Of a DNA stretch of 53,062 nt, positions 25,571 through 34,529 are shown piece after piece. The DNA is from Flavobacteriaceae bacterium (GTDB lineage: Bacteria; Bacteroidota; Bacteroidia; Flavobacteriales; Flavobacteriaceae): NCBI GenBank assembly GCA_024742935.1, contig JANSXN010000012.1, positions 1-53,062 of the forward strand. The letters run 5' to 3'. The notes beneath the pieces were generated by a model. That model had not been told where the DNA came from and made no database searches. It was given only the letters and a program-made list of their open reading frames with translations. Both the position numbers and the translations under genes were made by a program. The stretch's first letter is position 1. Each line of letters starts with the position of its first letter.

Positions 25571-26207
25571 TCTCAAAGAAAGATTGGGTTTCTTGATTGG
25601 GTCTGGCATATTTAAAACGGTCTAAAAGTGAAGGCTTTGCGTAGCCATCTAATCCATTAATTGCAACTGTGCTTGCTTTGTCAAGATTCAACCAGCCATC
25701 TTCTTGGATGAGTTCTTCAGCAACAAAAAGAGATTCAATGGATGCTACAATTAGGATTGTATCATTTTCTTTAATGTGATATTCATTTACAAATTTGCAC
25801 CCCAATTTTATTTTTGAATCTTTTACAAAAGGAGCAAAAAAATCTTCAATATATTCCTCTTCAAAATTTGTTTTATCAAACTCAGAGATGTCAGTTTCAT
25901 ATTTAGCTGAAGTTTGGTGAGCATCTTTTATTTGAGAACTGTTGATATGATTTACAGTAAAAACACCTGTTTTTTTAATGTTGTCATACGTATTTCTGGG
26001 AACCGTTGTGGGTCTAATAATAAACCCCAACATAGATGGGTTACTTCCCAAATGAGTAACAGAGCTGAAAATAGCAACATTTGAAATGCCTTTTTGTGAT
26101 TTTGATCCGATGAGATTGGCAGATTTAAAACCTGTACAACTATTTATAAGGTTCAATCTAAAAATCTTTGGCAAATTTGAAAGTGAAGTTTTTGTATAAT
26201 GATGCAT
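25560..26207 (-). CDS. Flavin reductase family protein
   Basis: A 215-residue protein of the flavin reductase / DIM6-NTAB fold: NLIGSKSQKGISNVAIFSSVTHLGSNPSMLGFIIRP (about 31-66) is the flavin-binding core, and TYDNIKKTGVFTVNHI follows. Start ATG 26207 is preferred over 26243 because it gives the family N-terminus MHHYTKTSLSNLP. It is first in the operon with DUF2256, DASH and FeS-BCP genes, with overlaps at each junction. A plausible but unproven job is to reduce or supply flavin to the two photolyase apoproteins. Cytoplasmic. Confidence 0.87.
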   Translation of the reverse strand: MHHYTKTSLSNLPKIFRLNLINSCTGFKSANLIGSKSQKGISNVAIFSSVTHLGSNPSMLGFIIRPTTVPRNTYDNIKKTGVFTVNHINSSQIKDAHQTSAKYETDISEFDKTNFEEEYIEDFFAPFVKDSKIKLGCKFVNEYHIKENDTILIVASIESLFVAEELIQEDGWLNLDKASTVAINGLDGYAKPSLLDRFKYARPNQETQSFFENGS

Positions 26208-26328
26208 TTCTTTGTTTAAGAGGACTATAAAAATACTAAACATTAAACAAGTTTAAAGTAAATAGTACTCTTAAATAAATGTTAATCACTTGAATATTTT
26301 ATATATTTACTATTCAAAATTAAGGGTT

Positions 26329-28506
26329 ATGAAAAGATTTTTACTTTCAGTTATTGTTTTGTTTTCTTTCTTTTTTGCAGAAAGCCAATCAGTTGCCAGA
26401 GAATGGAATGAAGAAGTTTTGAATGCCATTAGAAATGATTTTGCCAGGCCCACTGTACATGCCAGGAATTTATTTCATACATCTTTAGCTATGTATGAAG
26501 CTTGGTCTTCAATGGATGAAACTTCTGAAACATTTTTACTGGGAAAAACTGTTGGTGAATATTTCTGCCCTTTTGATGGATTTTCAACCACAGAACCCAT
26601 AGAAGAAGCCCGTGAAAAGGCGATAAGTTATGCTGTCTATCGCTTGATTTTACATCGTTTTGCAGATTCACCCGGTTTTGATGATGAGATTTTGCCCTCT
26701 ATAAATGGGTTGATGGGTAGTTTGGGGTATGATATAAATTTTACAGGTTTGGATTACGGTTCGGGAGATGCTGCCGCCTTTGGTAATTTTATTGCTCAAG
26801 AGCTTATTGCTTTTGGTTTGCAGGATGGTTCCAATGAGGAGAATGATTATGAGAATCAATTTTATGAACCGATAAATGAACCCTTGGTAATTGAATTTCC
26901 GGGAAATCCTGATATTGAATTTCCAAACAGATGGCAACCTTTGACTTTGGATGTTTACATAGACCAAAGTGGAAATACGATCCCGTTAAGTACTCCAGAT
27001 TTCTTAAGTCCGGAATGGGGACAAGTGGTGCCCTTTTCTCTCAAAGAAGAAGACCTTACCATTTATAGTGTTTCCGATTTTGATTTTTATGTCTATCATG
27101 ACCCTGGAGAACCACACTTTATTCAGGAGGGATTAGGAATTGATGATCCCTATAAATGGAACTTTAGTCTGGTTTCAACTTGGTCATCCCATTTAGATCC
27201 AACAGACGGAGTTTTAATTGACACATCACCGGCCAGCATTGGAAACAACCTGTGGCTACCTACAAATTTTGAAGAATATAAATTGTTTTATGATTTATTG
27301 GAAGGTGGTGATGCAAGTGAAGGTCATTCATTGAATCCGGTAACGGGAGCACCTTACGAACCCCAAATAATACCGAGAGGAGATTATACAAGGGTTCTGG
27401 CAGAATTCTGGGCAGATGGACCTGAATCTGAAACACCACCGGGTCACTGGTTTACAATACTTAATTATGTAAGTGATCATCCATTGCTTGAAAAAAGATT
27501 TGGAGGCGAAGGAGATATTTTAGATGATCTGGAATGGGATGTTAAAACCTATTTTGCTTTGGGAGGAACTATGCATGATGTTGCAATCACTGCATGGGGA
27601 ATTAAAGGATATTATGATTATTTAAGACCCATTAGTGCACTACGTTATATGGCTGACCAAGGTCAAAGCACTGATATGAGTTTGTCAAACTATAATACCC
27701 ACGGAATCCCACTCATTGAGGGTTATATTGAAACTGTTGAAGAAGGGGATCCTCTCGAAGGCGAAGAGGGAGAACATATTGGTAAAATAAAAATTAAAGC
27801 ATGGCTGGGTCCCAAGGTCATTGAAGACCCAACCACTCAAATTGCCGGAGTGGACTGGATGCTTGCTGAAGAATGGTTTCCTTACCAACGTATTTCATTT
27901 GTAACTCCACCATTTGCAGGTTATATTTCCGGTCATTCAACTTATTCTAGAGCTGCTGCTGTTATATTGACCAGTATTACAGGAGATCCTTTCTTTCCCG
28001 GTGGCATGGGTGTTTTTGACTTTGAAGCTAATGACTATTTGGTCTTTGAAGCAGGACCCAGTGTTCCCATGCAATTGCAATGGGCAACTTACCAGGATGC
28101 TTCAGATCAATGTAGTTTATCAAGAATTTGGGGTGGAATACACCCGCCAATTGATGACATCCCGGGAAGATTCATTGGGCAACAAATTGGGGAAGATGCG
28201 TTTGAACAAGCTTTGGCCTACATCAATGGAGAAGTTTTAAATTTAGAGGAACCCCAACCACAGGCATTTATGAAAATTTACCCCATCCCCGTAAACGATT
28301 TTCTAAACATTCAAATGAACGCGGAGGGAGTTTTTACTATTAATTTCATAGACCTTTATGGAAGAACTGTTCTGAAATATGAGGATTTGTTTTTCCAAGG
28401 GTTGAAAACATTGGATGTATCTCAATTAGATTTAGGAGTTTATTTTATTTCGCTTAAAAATAAACAATCAAATAAGGTGCTGACAAAAAAAATAATCAAG
28501 CAGTAA
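26329..28506 (+). CDS. T9SS-exported vanadium-dependent haloperoxidase-like (PAP2 superfamily) protein
   Basis: A 725-residue secreted protein: signal peptide (MKRFLLSVIVLFSFFFAESQ), N-terminal helical domain, then the PAP2/haloperoxidase core. The vanadate/phosphate-site motifs are R in RGDYTRVLAEFW, SGHS with H536, and RIWGGIH with R599 and H605. A T9SS sorting domain closes the protein (MKIYPIPVNDFLNI to LGVYFISLKNKQSNKVLTKKIIK). Relatives either oxidise halides with H2O2 or hydrolyse phosphate; the presence of both His residues fits the peroxidase reading but does not prove it. Start ATG 26329 is chosen since the upstream frame extension precedes the signal peptide. It is exported and probably surface-attached. 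Confidence 0.85.
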   Translation: MKRFLLSVIVLFSFFFAESQSVAREWNEEVLNAIRNDFARPTVHARNLFHTSLAMYEAWSSMDETSETFLLGKTVGEYFCPFDGFSTTEPIEEAREKAISYAVYRLILHRFADSPGFDDEILPSINGLMGSLGYDINFTGLDYGSGDAAAFGNFIAQELIAFGLQDGSNEENDYENQFYEPINEPLVIEFPGNPDIEFPNRWQPLTLDVYIDQSGNTIPLSTPDFLSPEWGQVVPFSLKEEDLTIYSVSDFDFYVYHDPGEPHFIQEGLGIDDPYKWNFSLVSTWSSHLDPTDGVLIDTSPASIGNNLWLPTNFEEYKLFYDLLEGGDASEGHSLNPVTGAPYEPQIIPRGDYTRVLAEFWADGPESETPPGHWFTILNYVSDHPLLEKRFGGEGDILDDLEWDVKTYFALGGTMHDVAITAWGIKGYYDYLRPISALRYMADQGQSTDMSLSNYNTHGIPLIEGYIETVEEGDPLEGEEGEHIGKIKIKAWLGPKVIEDPTTQIAGVDWMLAEEWFPYQRISFVTPPFAGYISGHSTYSRAAAVILTSITGDPFFPGGMGVFDFEANDYLVFEAGPSVPMQLQWATYQDASDQCSLSRIWGGIHPPIDDIPGRFIGQQIGEDAFEQALAYINGEVLNLEEPQPQAFMKIYPIPVNDFLNIQMNAEGVFTINFIDLYGRTVLKYEDLFFQGLKTLDVSQLDLGVYFISLKNKQSNKVLTKKIIKQ

Positions 28507-28521
28507 TTTTTAATTTAAGCT

Positions 28522-29196
28522 TTAATTATTTTCTTTTAAAAGTTCAGGAAACTTTTCTTTAAAACGGTTTAATCTTGGAATAGATACATTTTGGATATAA
28601 GGATTGTTTGGATTGTTTTTTTCATAATCCTGATGATATTTTTCTGCAATCCAAAATTTTTCAAAAGGAAACAACTGCGCAGCCACTTCTTTGTCTCCCA
28701 ATTGTTTGTTTAGGGTTTTGATTTTTTCTTCTATAATGTCTTTTTGTTCTTTATTTTGATAAAAAATTATAGAACGGTATTGTGAACCTCTATCCGGTCC
28801 CTGGCCGTTTACTTGAGTTATATTTTGAGACCCAAAATAGACATCAACCAATGAAGTAAAAGACACTTTTTTTGAGTCATAAATCACTTCGACAGCTTCT
28901 GCATGTCCGGTGGTTCCTGTATTGGTAGATTCATAAGTCGGATATTCAGTATGCCCGCCAGAGTAGCCTGAAATAGCTTCTTCGACGCCATAAACGCTTT
29001 CATAAATAGCTTCCACACACCAAAAACACCCACTGGCAAAATAGGCTTTGCTGAGTCCATTTTCAATTTGGGCTTGGACGGGAGTGATCGTAGTCTGTTT
29101 TTCAATTTCTTCAGTTTTGTTTTTATCGGTTGTGTTTTGACATGAAACCGAGAAAAAGGAACCCAAAAAAAAGAGAAGTAAGAGATGATTTTTCAT
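28522..29196 (-). CDS. msrA: Peptide-methionine (S)-S-oxide reductase MsrA, lipoprotein form
   Basis: A 224-residue MsrA with an N-terminal lipoprotein signal (SVSC, Cys19) instead of being cytoplasmic. The active-site motif is GCFWC with nucleophile C57, followed by EAISGYSGGHTEYPTYE, GHAEAVEV, FFGSQ-like YFGSQNITQVNGQGPDRGSQYRS and EKYHQDY. It repairs S-oxidised methionine in envelope proteins, using an as yet unidentified periplasmic reductant. The gene converges with the haloperoxidase-like gene (15 bases between stops); a link between oxidant production and methionine repair is tempting but unsupported. Confidence 0.92.
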   Translation of the reverse strand: MKNHLLLLFFLGSFFSVSCQNTTDKNKTEEIEKQTTITPVQAQIENGLSKAYFASGCFWCVEAIYESVYGVEEAISGYSGGHTEYPTYESTNTGTTGHAEAVEVIYDSKKVSFTSLVDVYFGSQNITQVNGQGPDRGSQYRSIIFYQNKEQKDIIEEKIKTLNKQLGDKEVAAQLFPFEKFWIAEKYHQDYEKNNPNNPYIQNVSIPRLNRFKEKFPELLKENN

Positions 29197-29223
29197 AATG
29201 TTTTTATTTTAAATGTACGAAAA

Positions 29224-29251
29224 AAGCCTTCCGGAAATTGAGAAGGCTTTG
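29224..29251 (-). terminator. Rho-independent terminator after the zinc-ribbon family gene
   Basis: AAAGCCTTC pairs with GAAGGCTTT around a ten-base loop. Read on the minus strand a T-run follows. It lies just past the stop of the zinc-ribbon family gene and before msrA. Confidence 0.8.
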
Positions 29252-29274
29252 TTAAAATTTATTTAAGGGATTGC

Positions 29275-30054
29275 TTATAGCTTGGCAAAGAACTTTTCCA
29301 TTTTTTGTTGTTCTTCTTCTGCAAGTTCAGAATCTACAAGAATTCTTCCACTGTGCTCGTCTGTCATTATTTTTTTGCGAGAAGCAATCTCAACTTGTAC
29401 TTGAGGTGGAATTGAGAAAAAGGACCCTCCTGAAGCACCTCTTTCAATGGTTACAATTGCTTGTCCATTTTTTACGTTTTTTCTTATACGTTCATACGCA
29501 TTTACTAATCGATCTTCCAGTTGTGCTTTATAACTATCGGCTTCTTTGAGGAGTGTTTTTTCTTCCTTTTCGGTTTCACCAAGAATATCGTCCAATTCTG
29601 CTTTTTTGTGATTGAGATGGTTTTCTCTGTCTGTCAAACGCTCTTGAGACTGATTGATGACCTCAGTTTTGTGTTCAATTTGAGCTTTTAATTCCTTAAT
29701 GTGTTTTTCTGCTAACTGTATTTCCAATTCCTGAAATTCAATTTCTTTGCTCAAGGAATTGTACTCTCTGTTATTGCGAACATTGTCTTGTTGAGAAGTG
29801 TATTTTTTGATGAGACCTTTAGACTCTTCAATTTGATTTTTCTTTTCTTTGATAGCATTTTCTGTTGCTTCAAGGTCTGCTTTGAGTTTATCAATTCTAG
29901 CTGTGAGCCCGGTGATTTCATCTTCAAGGTCTCTTACCTCTAGCGGAAGCTCGCCACGCAAATTTTTAATCTCGTCAATTTTTGAGTCGATTAATTGCAA
30001 GTCATATAAAGCTCTTAATTTTTCTTCGACTGTTGCTTCAGTTTTCTTTGCCAT
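29275..30054 (-). CDS. CT398/DUF164-type coiled-coil protein lacking the zinc-ribbon cysteines
   Basis: A 259-residue, almost wholly helical coiled-coil protein (residues about 12-185), then a C-terminal zinc-ribbon-like module. In the family this module has two CxxC pairs; here the positions read ERGASGGSFFSIPPQ and SGRILVDSEL, with no cysteine in the whole protein. It starts two bases after the NIF3-like gene, a pairing often seen in Bacteroidota and other bacteria. Function unknown; a chaperone-like or RNA/sigma-related role has been proposed for relatives. Cytoplasmic. Confidence 0.85.
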   Translation of the reverse strand: MAKKTEATVEEKLRALYDLQLIDSKIDEIKNLRGELPLEVRDLEDEITGLTARIDKLKADLEATENAIKEKKNQIEESKGLIKKYTSQQDNVRNNREYNSLSKEIEFQELEIQLAEKHIKELKAQIEHKTEVINQSQERLTDRENHLNHKKAELDDILGETEKEEKTLLKEADSYKAQLEDRLVNAYERIRKNVKNGQAIVTIERGASGGSFFSIPPQVQVEIASRKKIMTDEHSGRILVDSELAEEEQQKMEKFFAKL

Positions 30055-30056
30055 AC

Positions 30057-31172
30057 TTATAAATACTTGATAGGATTGGTGTTTACTTCTGATATTTTTA
30101 GATTTCTTTTTTCAAAGGCAGGTGCAAAATTAGTGATTTTTTTGGTAAGGAAGTCAACTAATTCGTTTTTTGTGTATTGTTCGCTTTCATAATGACCAAT
30201 ATCTGCAATTATAATTTGATTTTCAGCTTGATAAAAGTCATGATACTTCAAATCTGCCGTGAGAAATATGTCAGCTTTTGCTCGTTTTGCAGCAGTAATA
30301 GCAAAACTTCCAGAGCCACCTAGAACGGCTACTTTATTTATTTTTTTTCCGAGCAACTTACTGTGTTTTATGACGCCGCAATTCATTTTGGTTTTTACAA
30401 ATTTTAAAAATGCGAGTTCATCCATATCCTGAGGTAGTTCAGCAATCATTCCCATTCCAATTTTTTGATTGGTATTTTCAAGCGTTGTGACTTCATAAGC
30501 TACTTCTTCATAAGGATGGTTTTCAATAAGAGCTTTCAAAACTTGAGACTCAAGATGTGCATGAAATGTAATTCCAATTTGAGTTTCTATTTCAAAATGT
30601 ATTTCCCCCTTTTTTCCTATTGTTGGGTTTGAATCTTTATTGGGTTTGAAACTCCCTGTGCCTTCCAGATTAAAACTGCAATCGTCATAATTGCCAATGT
30701 TACCGGCACCAACATCAAATAATGCCTGCCGAAGATTTCTCGCTTCAGCTTTAGGTACAAAAGTCACCAGCTTTTTTATGGTTTCCTTTTTTGGGATTAA
30801 AATCTTTTGATTGATAAGTCCCAGTTTTTTACACATTATTGCATTGACGCCATTCCAGGCATTGTCAAGCGCAGTATGAATGGCAAAGATCGCAATGTTG
30901 TTTTGAATGGCTTTAATGACTACTCTTTCGACGTAATTATTACCATTAATTTTTTTAAGCCCGCCGAAAATGATGGGATGAAAACTCACTATGAGGTTGC
31001 ATTTTTTTTCAATGGCCTCGTCAACCACTTCTTCCAAGGTGTCGTGAGTAACCAATATGGATGTGACTTCAGTGTTTTTATTTCCCACGAGAAGACCCAC
31101 ATTATCAAAGTCTTCTGCGTAGTGTAAAGGCGCCAGTTCTTCTAAAAAATCAATTACTTGCTGAATTATCAT
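30057..31172 (-). CDS. NIF3-like dinuclear metal centre protein (YqfO type)
   Basis: A 371-residue NIF3 family protein. Metal-binding signatures are SFHPIIF (H65), DNVGLLVG at the N-terminus, GSGSFAITAAKRAKADIFLTADLKYHDFYQA and DIGHYESE near the C-terminus. A central insertion (about residues 125-230) gives the YqfO type with its CutA-like domain. NIF3 proteins form hexameric rings with a two-metal site; the activity is uncertain (GTP cyclohydrolase-type annotation is nominal). It is first in an operon with the coiled-coil gene and diverges from lpxK. A TATCTTTA element at 31189-31196 is its likely -7. Confidence 0.92.
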   Translation of the reverse strand: MIIQQVIDFLEELAPLHYAEDFDNVGLLVGNKNTEVTSILVTHDTLEEVVDEAIEKKCNLIVSFHPIIFGGLKKINGNNYVERVVIKAIQNNIAIFAIHTALDNAWNGVNAIMCKKLGLINQKILIPKKETIKKLVTFVPKAEARNLRQALFDVGAGNIGNYDDCSFNLEGTGSFKPNKDSNPTIGKKGEIHFEIETQIGITFHAHLESQVLKALIENHPYEEVAYEVTTLENTNQKIGMGMIAELPQDMDELAFLKFVKTKMNCGVIKHSKLLGKKINKVAVLGGSGSFAITAAKRAKADIFLTADLKYHDFYQAENQIIIADIGHYESEQYTKNELVDFLTKKITNFAPAFEKRNLKISEVNTNPIKYL

Positions 31173-31188
31173 AGGTAGTATTTTATGG

Positions 31189-31196
31189 TAAAGATA
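31189..31196 (-). promoter_or_regulatory. -7 promoter element for the NIF3-like gene
   Basis: TATCTTTA on the minus strand, 16 bases before ATG 31172; one base off TAnnTTTG. Confidence 0.4.
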
Positions 31197-31217
31197 AAAA
31201 AGTATATTTTCGTTGTG

Positions 31218-32249
31218 ATGAATAAACTCAGGAAAATATTATTTCCCTTTTCAGTGGCCTATGATGGTATCACTTCTTTGCGTAATTATATGTATAATAA
31301 AGGTTATATAGAAAGCACTGTTTACGAAGTTCCCGTGATTTGTGTTGGAAACCTCAATGTGGGTGGTACCGGGAAATCGCCAATGATTGAGTATCTTATT
31401 TCGATATTAAAAAAGGACTACAAAATTGCTGTTTTAAGCAGAGGCTACAAACGAAAATCAAAAGGTTTTCATCTGGTTGAAAAACATCACACTGTTGAAG
31501 AAGTGGGAGACGAGCCATTACAGTTTAAGCTTAAATACCCTGAAGTCATTGTCGCGGTTGATGCCAATCGCAGAAGGGGAATCAATATACTCAAAGAAAA
31601 GGCTGGTGTAATTTTGCTTGATGATGCATTTCAACATCGAAAAGTAAAGCCATTTTTCACTGTTTTACTTACTTCCTATTCAGATTTGTATGTGAATGAT
31701 TTGTTACTGCCGGCCGGAAATTTAAGAGAGTCCAAAGCAGGGGCGAAGCGGGCAAACTGTATTGTGGTCACTAAGTGCCCTGAAAACCTTTCTTATGCGA
31801 AACAACAACAAATTCAATATGATTTAAATTTAGAGCTTCATCAACACATTTACTTTTCAGCCATTGCTTATGCATCGGTAATACAGGGTGTTGAAGAAAC
31901 AAAACATATTAATTTTCTCGAAGAAAAATCATTTAAGCTTGTCACCGGGATTGCCAACCCAAAACCACTAGTCGATTACCTGACAGAATTAAAATTAAAT
32001 TTTGAACATCATGAGTTTGCAGACCATCACAACTTTACTGAAGAGGAAATTGTAAAGCTTGACAGCGAAACTATTATTTTAACAACAGAAAAGGATTTTA
32101 TGCGCCTGAAGGATAAAATCAAAAAAGCAGCTTTGTTTTATTTGCCCATTTCGGTTTCATTTTTAAATAAAGAAGAAGGGTTTATTGAGCGCATAAAAAA
32201 TGCTGCAGCTTTTATACCTGAAGAGAATGAACAAGAAAAGGAAGAATAA
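31218..32249 (+). CDS. lpxK: Tetraacyldisaccharide 4'-kinase LpxK
   Basis: A 343-residue kinase that phosphorylates the 4' position of the lipid A precursor. The P-loop segment is GNLNVGGTGKSP at about residues 44-55, followed by SRGYKRKSKG, EPLQFKLKYP, LDDAFQHRKV and LPAGNLRES, all standard LpxK motifs. The N-terminal helix LRKILFPFSVAYDG matches the membrane-associating N-terminus. ATG 31218 is preferred over TTG/ATG alternatives at 31185. It belongs to the cytoplasmic face of the inner membrane. It is convergent with the hybrid kinase gene, with only three bases between the two stops. Confidence 0.93.
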   Translation: MNKLRKILFPFSVAYDGITSLRNYMYNKGYIESTVYEVPVICVGNLNVGGTGKSPMIEYLISILKKDYKIAVLSRGYKRKSKGFHLVEKHHTVEEVGDEPLQFKLKYPEVIVAVDANRRRGINILKEKAGVILLDDAFQHRKVKPFFTVLLTSYSDLYVNDLLLPAGNLRESKAGAKRANCIVVTKCPENLSYAKQQQIQYDLNLELHQHIYFSAIAYASVIQGVEETKHINFLEEKSFKLVTGIANPKPLVDYLTELKLNFEHHEFADHHNFTEEEIVKLDSETIILTTEKDFMRLKDKIKKAALFYLPISVSFLNKEEGFIERIKNAAAFIPEENEQEKEE

Positions 32250-32252
32250 AAA

Positions 32253-34502
32253 TTACACTTTTTGAGATTGCAATGTGCGGTAAATCTTTTCAAAAAATTC
32301 TTCTGTTTTGAAAGGTTTTGGGATAATTTCGTTGAATCCTGCTTTGTAAAAATCATCCAGATTTTCGTCAATCGTTACTGCAGTAAGAGCTATAATGGGA
32401 GTGTCTGGTTTAAATTCCTTAATTTGTTGCGTGGCTTCTATACCGCTGATTCCCGGCATATGAATGTCCATAAGTATTAAATCATAATGATTGTCTTTTG
32501 CCATTTTCACAGCATCCTCGCCATTATCAGCGACAGAGCAAATAATTTTATTTTTTTCCAGAATTTTTTTGGTTATCATTTGGTTGATTTTGTTGTCTTC
32601 AACAACAAGAACATTTAAGTTTTCAAGAGCTCCCAAATCTTTTAGTGAAAGCTGAGAATTTGGTATGAGTGAATCTGGTTTTTCATCAGAGATGTTTAGT
32701 TTTAAATCAAACCAAAACTTAGATCCTTTGCCAATTTCACTTTCGAGATGAACTTTACTGTCCATCAAATGAAGAAGGTTTCTTACAATTGACAGACCCA
32801 AACCGGTACCGCCAAATTTTCTGTTGATTTGAACTGAACCTTGTGTGAAACTCTCAAATATGGCTTTCTGTTTTTTCAGGGTAATCCCCACACCGTTATC
32901 TTGTATTTCGAAATGAAGAAGAACACTTCGGTCTGTTTGACTTAATTTCTTAACGGCTAAGGTGATTTTTCCATTTTCAGTGAATTTTACAGAATTACCT
33001 ACAAGATTTATTAAAACCTGAGATAATACAACAGGGTCACCTATGAGTTTAGGCGGAATGCCTTCATCATACTCTAGAGTGAGTTTGTTGTTTTTATCCA
33101 TTGCAGATTTTTTTAATGCAATCAAAACATCTTCAACTCGTTTCTTCAAACTAAATGATTTTTTCTCAAGCTCTACCTTGTTTGCTTCAAGCTTGTTGAG
33201 GTCAAGAATATTGTTGATGAGTGATAGTAGATATTCTCCTGAAAACTTTAAAGAGTTTAAATGCTCTATTTGGTCTTCCCGAGGTTTTTCTTCAAGGAGT
33301 AAATGTGTTAAGCCTGTCACTGCATACATAGGTGTTCGCAACTCATGAGTAATTGTAGATAGAAATTGCGCTTTGGCTATGGAAGCTTTTTCTGCTCGCT
33401 CTTTTGCAATTAGTAACTCATCATTTTTGTCTTGCAATAAATTGTTTGCTTTTGCTCTTAAGTTATTATTCTTAAAAAGTGAAAGTGTTAATAACGATAA
33501 AATGATAATTAATGCCACACTTAAACCTGTTGTAAATCGATTCATTGTAATCGATTTTTGTTGTTCTTCTAGGTCACTTTGCTGTAGAGCAATTTTTGCT
33601 ATGAGTTCTTCATTATTTGATTCAAAGTCTAAATTTTTACTTAAAACTGCAGCGTGAATTTCTTCCAGTTCATCTTTTTTATCAATATGTTTTCTCAATG
33701 AAGTATAAGCCTCCTCTGTATTACCTAAAAGAAAAGCGATATCACTCGCGGTTTTGTAACAATCTGCTTCAATTTTTAAGTAGCTATTGTTTCTACTTAA
33801 TTTAAAAGCTTTGTCTATAGAATTTTTAGCTCTGCTAATATTTTTTTCTTTTTCTTCTTCATTTTCTGTTGGAATAATAATCAAACATTTTGCAAGGTAT
33901 CTGTTTGCTGTTGCCTCATAAAAGGGAATGTTTTCAGACTCAAAAACCGCTAGAGATGCTGCAAAATAATTTAAAGCTACTTGAACATTATCATTTTCTA
34001 AAGCAAACAATCCTTTTTTATAAGTGACTTTTGCTAGTTCAACCTCATCATTTAAGTTTTGAAAAATTCTATCAGCATTGTTTAAATATCTTTCAGCATT
34101 TTCCTTATTATTTGTTTTCAGTGAAATAAGGCCATACAAACTATATGCAATACCCAGTTCTTTTGAGTTTGACTCATCTTTTATATAACCAATGGCTTTA
34201 GCACATTCTGTACTTGCAAGATTATAGCTGTAGATAGAATAATAAAAATAAGCAAGCGTGGTGCTAACTAAAGCCTTTTGAGTGGGGTTTTCTATGGCAT
34301 TTGCCAGACTTTTTGCTTCCAAAAGTTTGGGTACGACACTATCTAGCTCTTGAATTAAAATGGACTGATAAGCTACTTGTTGTAACTCTTGAATTTTTGC
34401 AATGGTATCAAAGGCTTTGGGCTCATTTTCCTGAGAAAAAAGAGAAAACGAAGCCAAAACAAAGAGTGAGGTTAAAATTAAATGAAAGGAATTCCTCATC
34501 AT
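32253..34502 (-). CDS. TPR-containing hybrid sensor histidine kinase with receiver domain
   Basis: A 749-residue membrane kinase. Order: signal peptide (1-22); periplasmic TPR repeats (about 45-290); one transmembrane helix near 320-343 (TTGLSVALIIILSLLTLSLF); short coiled coil; HisKA with H386 in ITHELRTPM; HATPase_c (LINLVGNSVKF, GTGLGLSIVRNLL); receiver domain (about 625-745) with phosphoacceptor D679 in LILMDIHMP and K in IPKPF. Phosphate could pass from H386 to D679. There is no own output domain or response regulator gene adjacent, so the signal goes to an unknown partner through a phosphotransfer protein. The ligand sensed is unknown. Confidence 0.92.
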   Translation of the reverse strand: MMRNSFHLILTSLFVLASFSLFSQENEPKAFDTIAKIQELQQVAYQSILIQELDSVVPKLLEAKSLANAIENPTQKALVSTTLAYFYYSIYSYNLASTECAKAIGYIKDESNSKELGIAYSLYGLISLKTNNKENAERYLNNADRIFQNLNDEVELAKVTYKKGLFALENDNVQVALNYFAASLAVFESENIPFYEATANRYLAKCLIIIPTENEEEKEKNISRAKNSIDKAFKLSRNNSYLKIEADCYKTASDIAFLLGNTEEAYTSLRKHIDKKDELEEIHAAVLSKNLDFESNNEELIAKIALQQSDLEEQQKSITMNRFTTGLSVALIIILSLLTLSLFKNNNLRAKANNLLQDKNDELLIAKERAEKASIAKAQFLSTITHELRTPMYAVTGLTHLLLEEKPREDQIEHLNSLKFSGEYLLSLINNILDLNKLEANKVELEKKSFSLKKRVEDVLIALKKSAMDKNNKLTLEYDEGIPPKLIGDPVVLSQVLINLVGNSVKFTENGKITLAVKKLSQTDRSVLLHFEIQDNGVGITLKKQKAIFESFTQGSVQINRKFGGTGLGLSIVRNLLHLMDSKVHLESEIGKGSKFWFDLKLNISDEKPDSLIPNSQLSLKDLGALENLNVLVVEDNKINQMITKKILEKNKIICSVADNGEDAVKMAKDNHYDLILMDIHMPGISGIEATQQIKEFKPDTPIIALTAVTIDENLDDFYKAGFNEIIPKPFKTEEFFEKIYRTLQSQKV

Positions 34503-34529
34503 TCTTGAATATATAAGGGCTAAATATAG

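Noticed and set aside
29275-30054. Functional zinc ribbon in the CT398-like protein
   Set aside because: No cysteine is present in the protein, so zinc binding of the usual kind is not possible.
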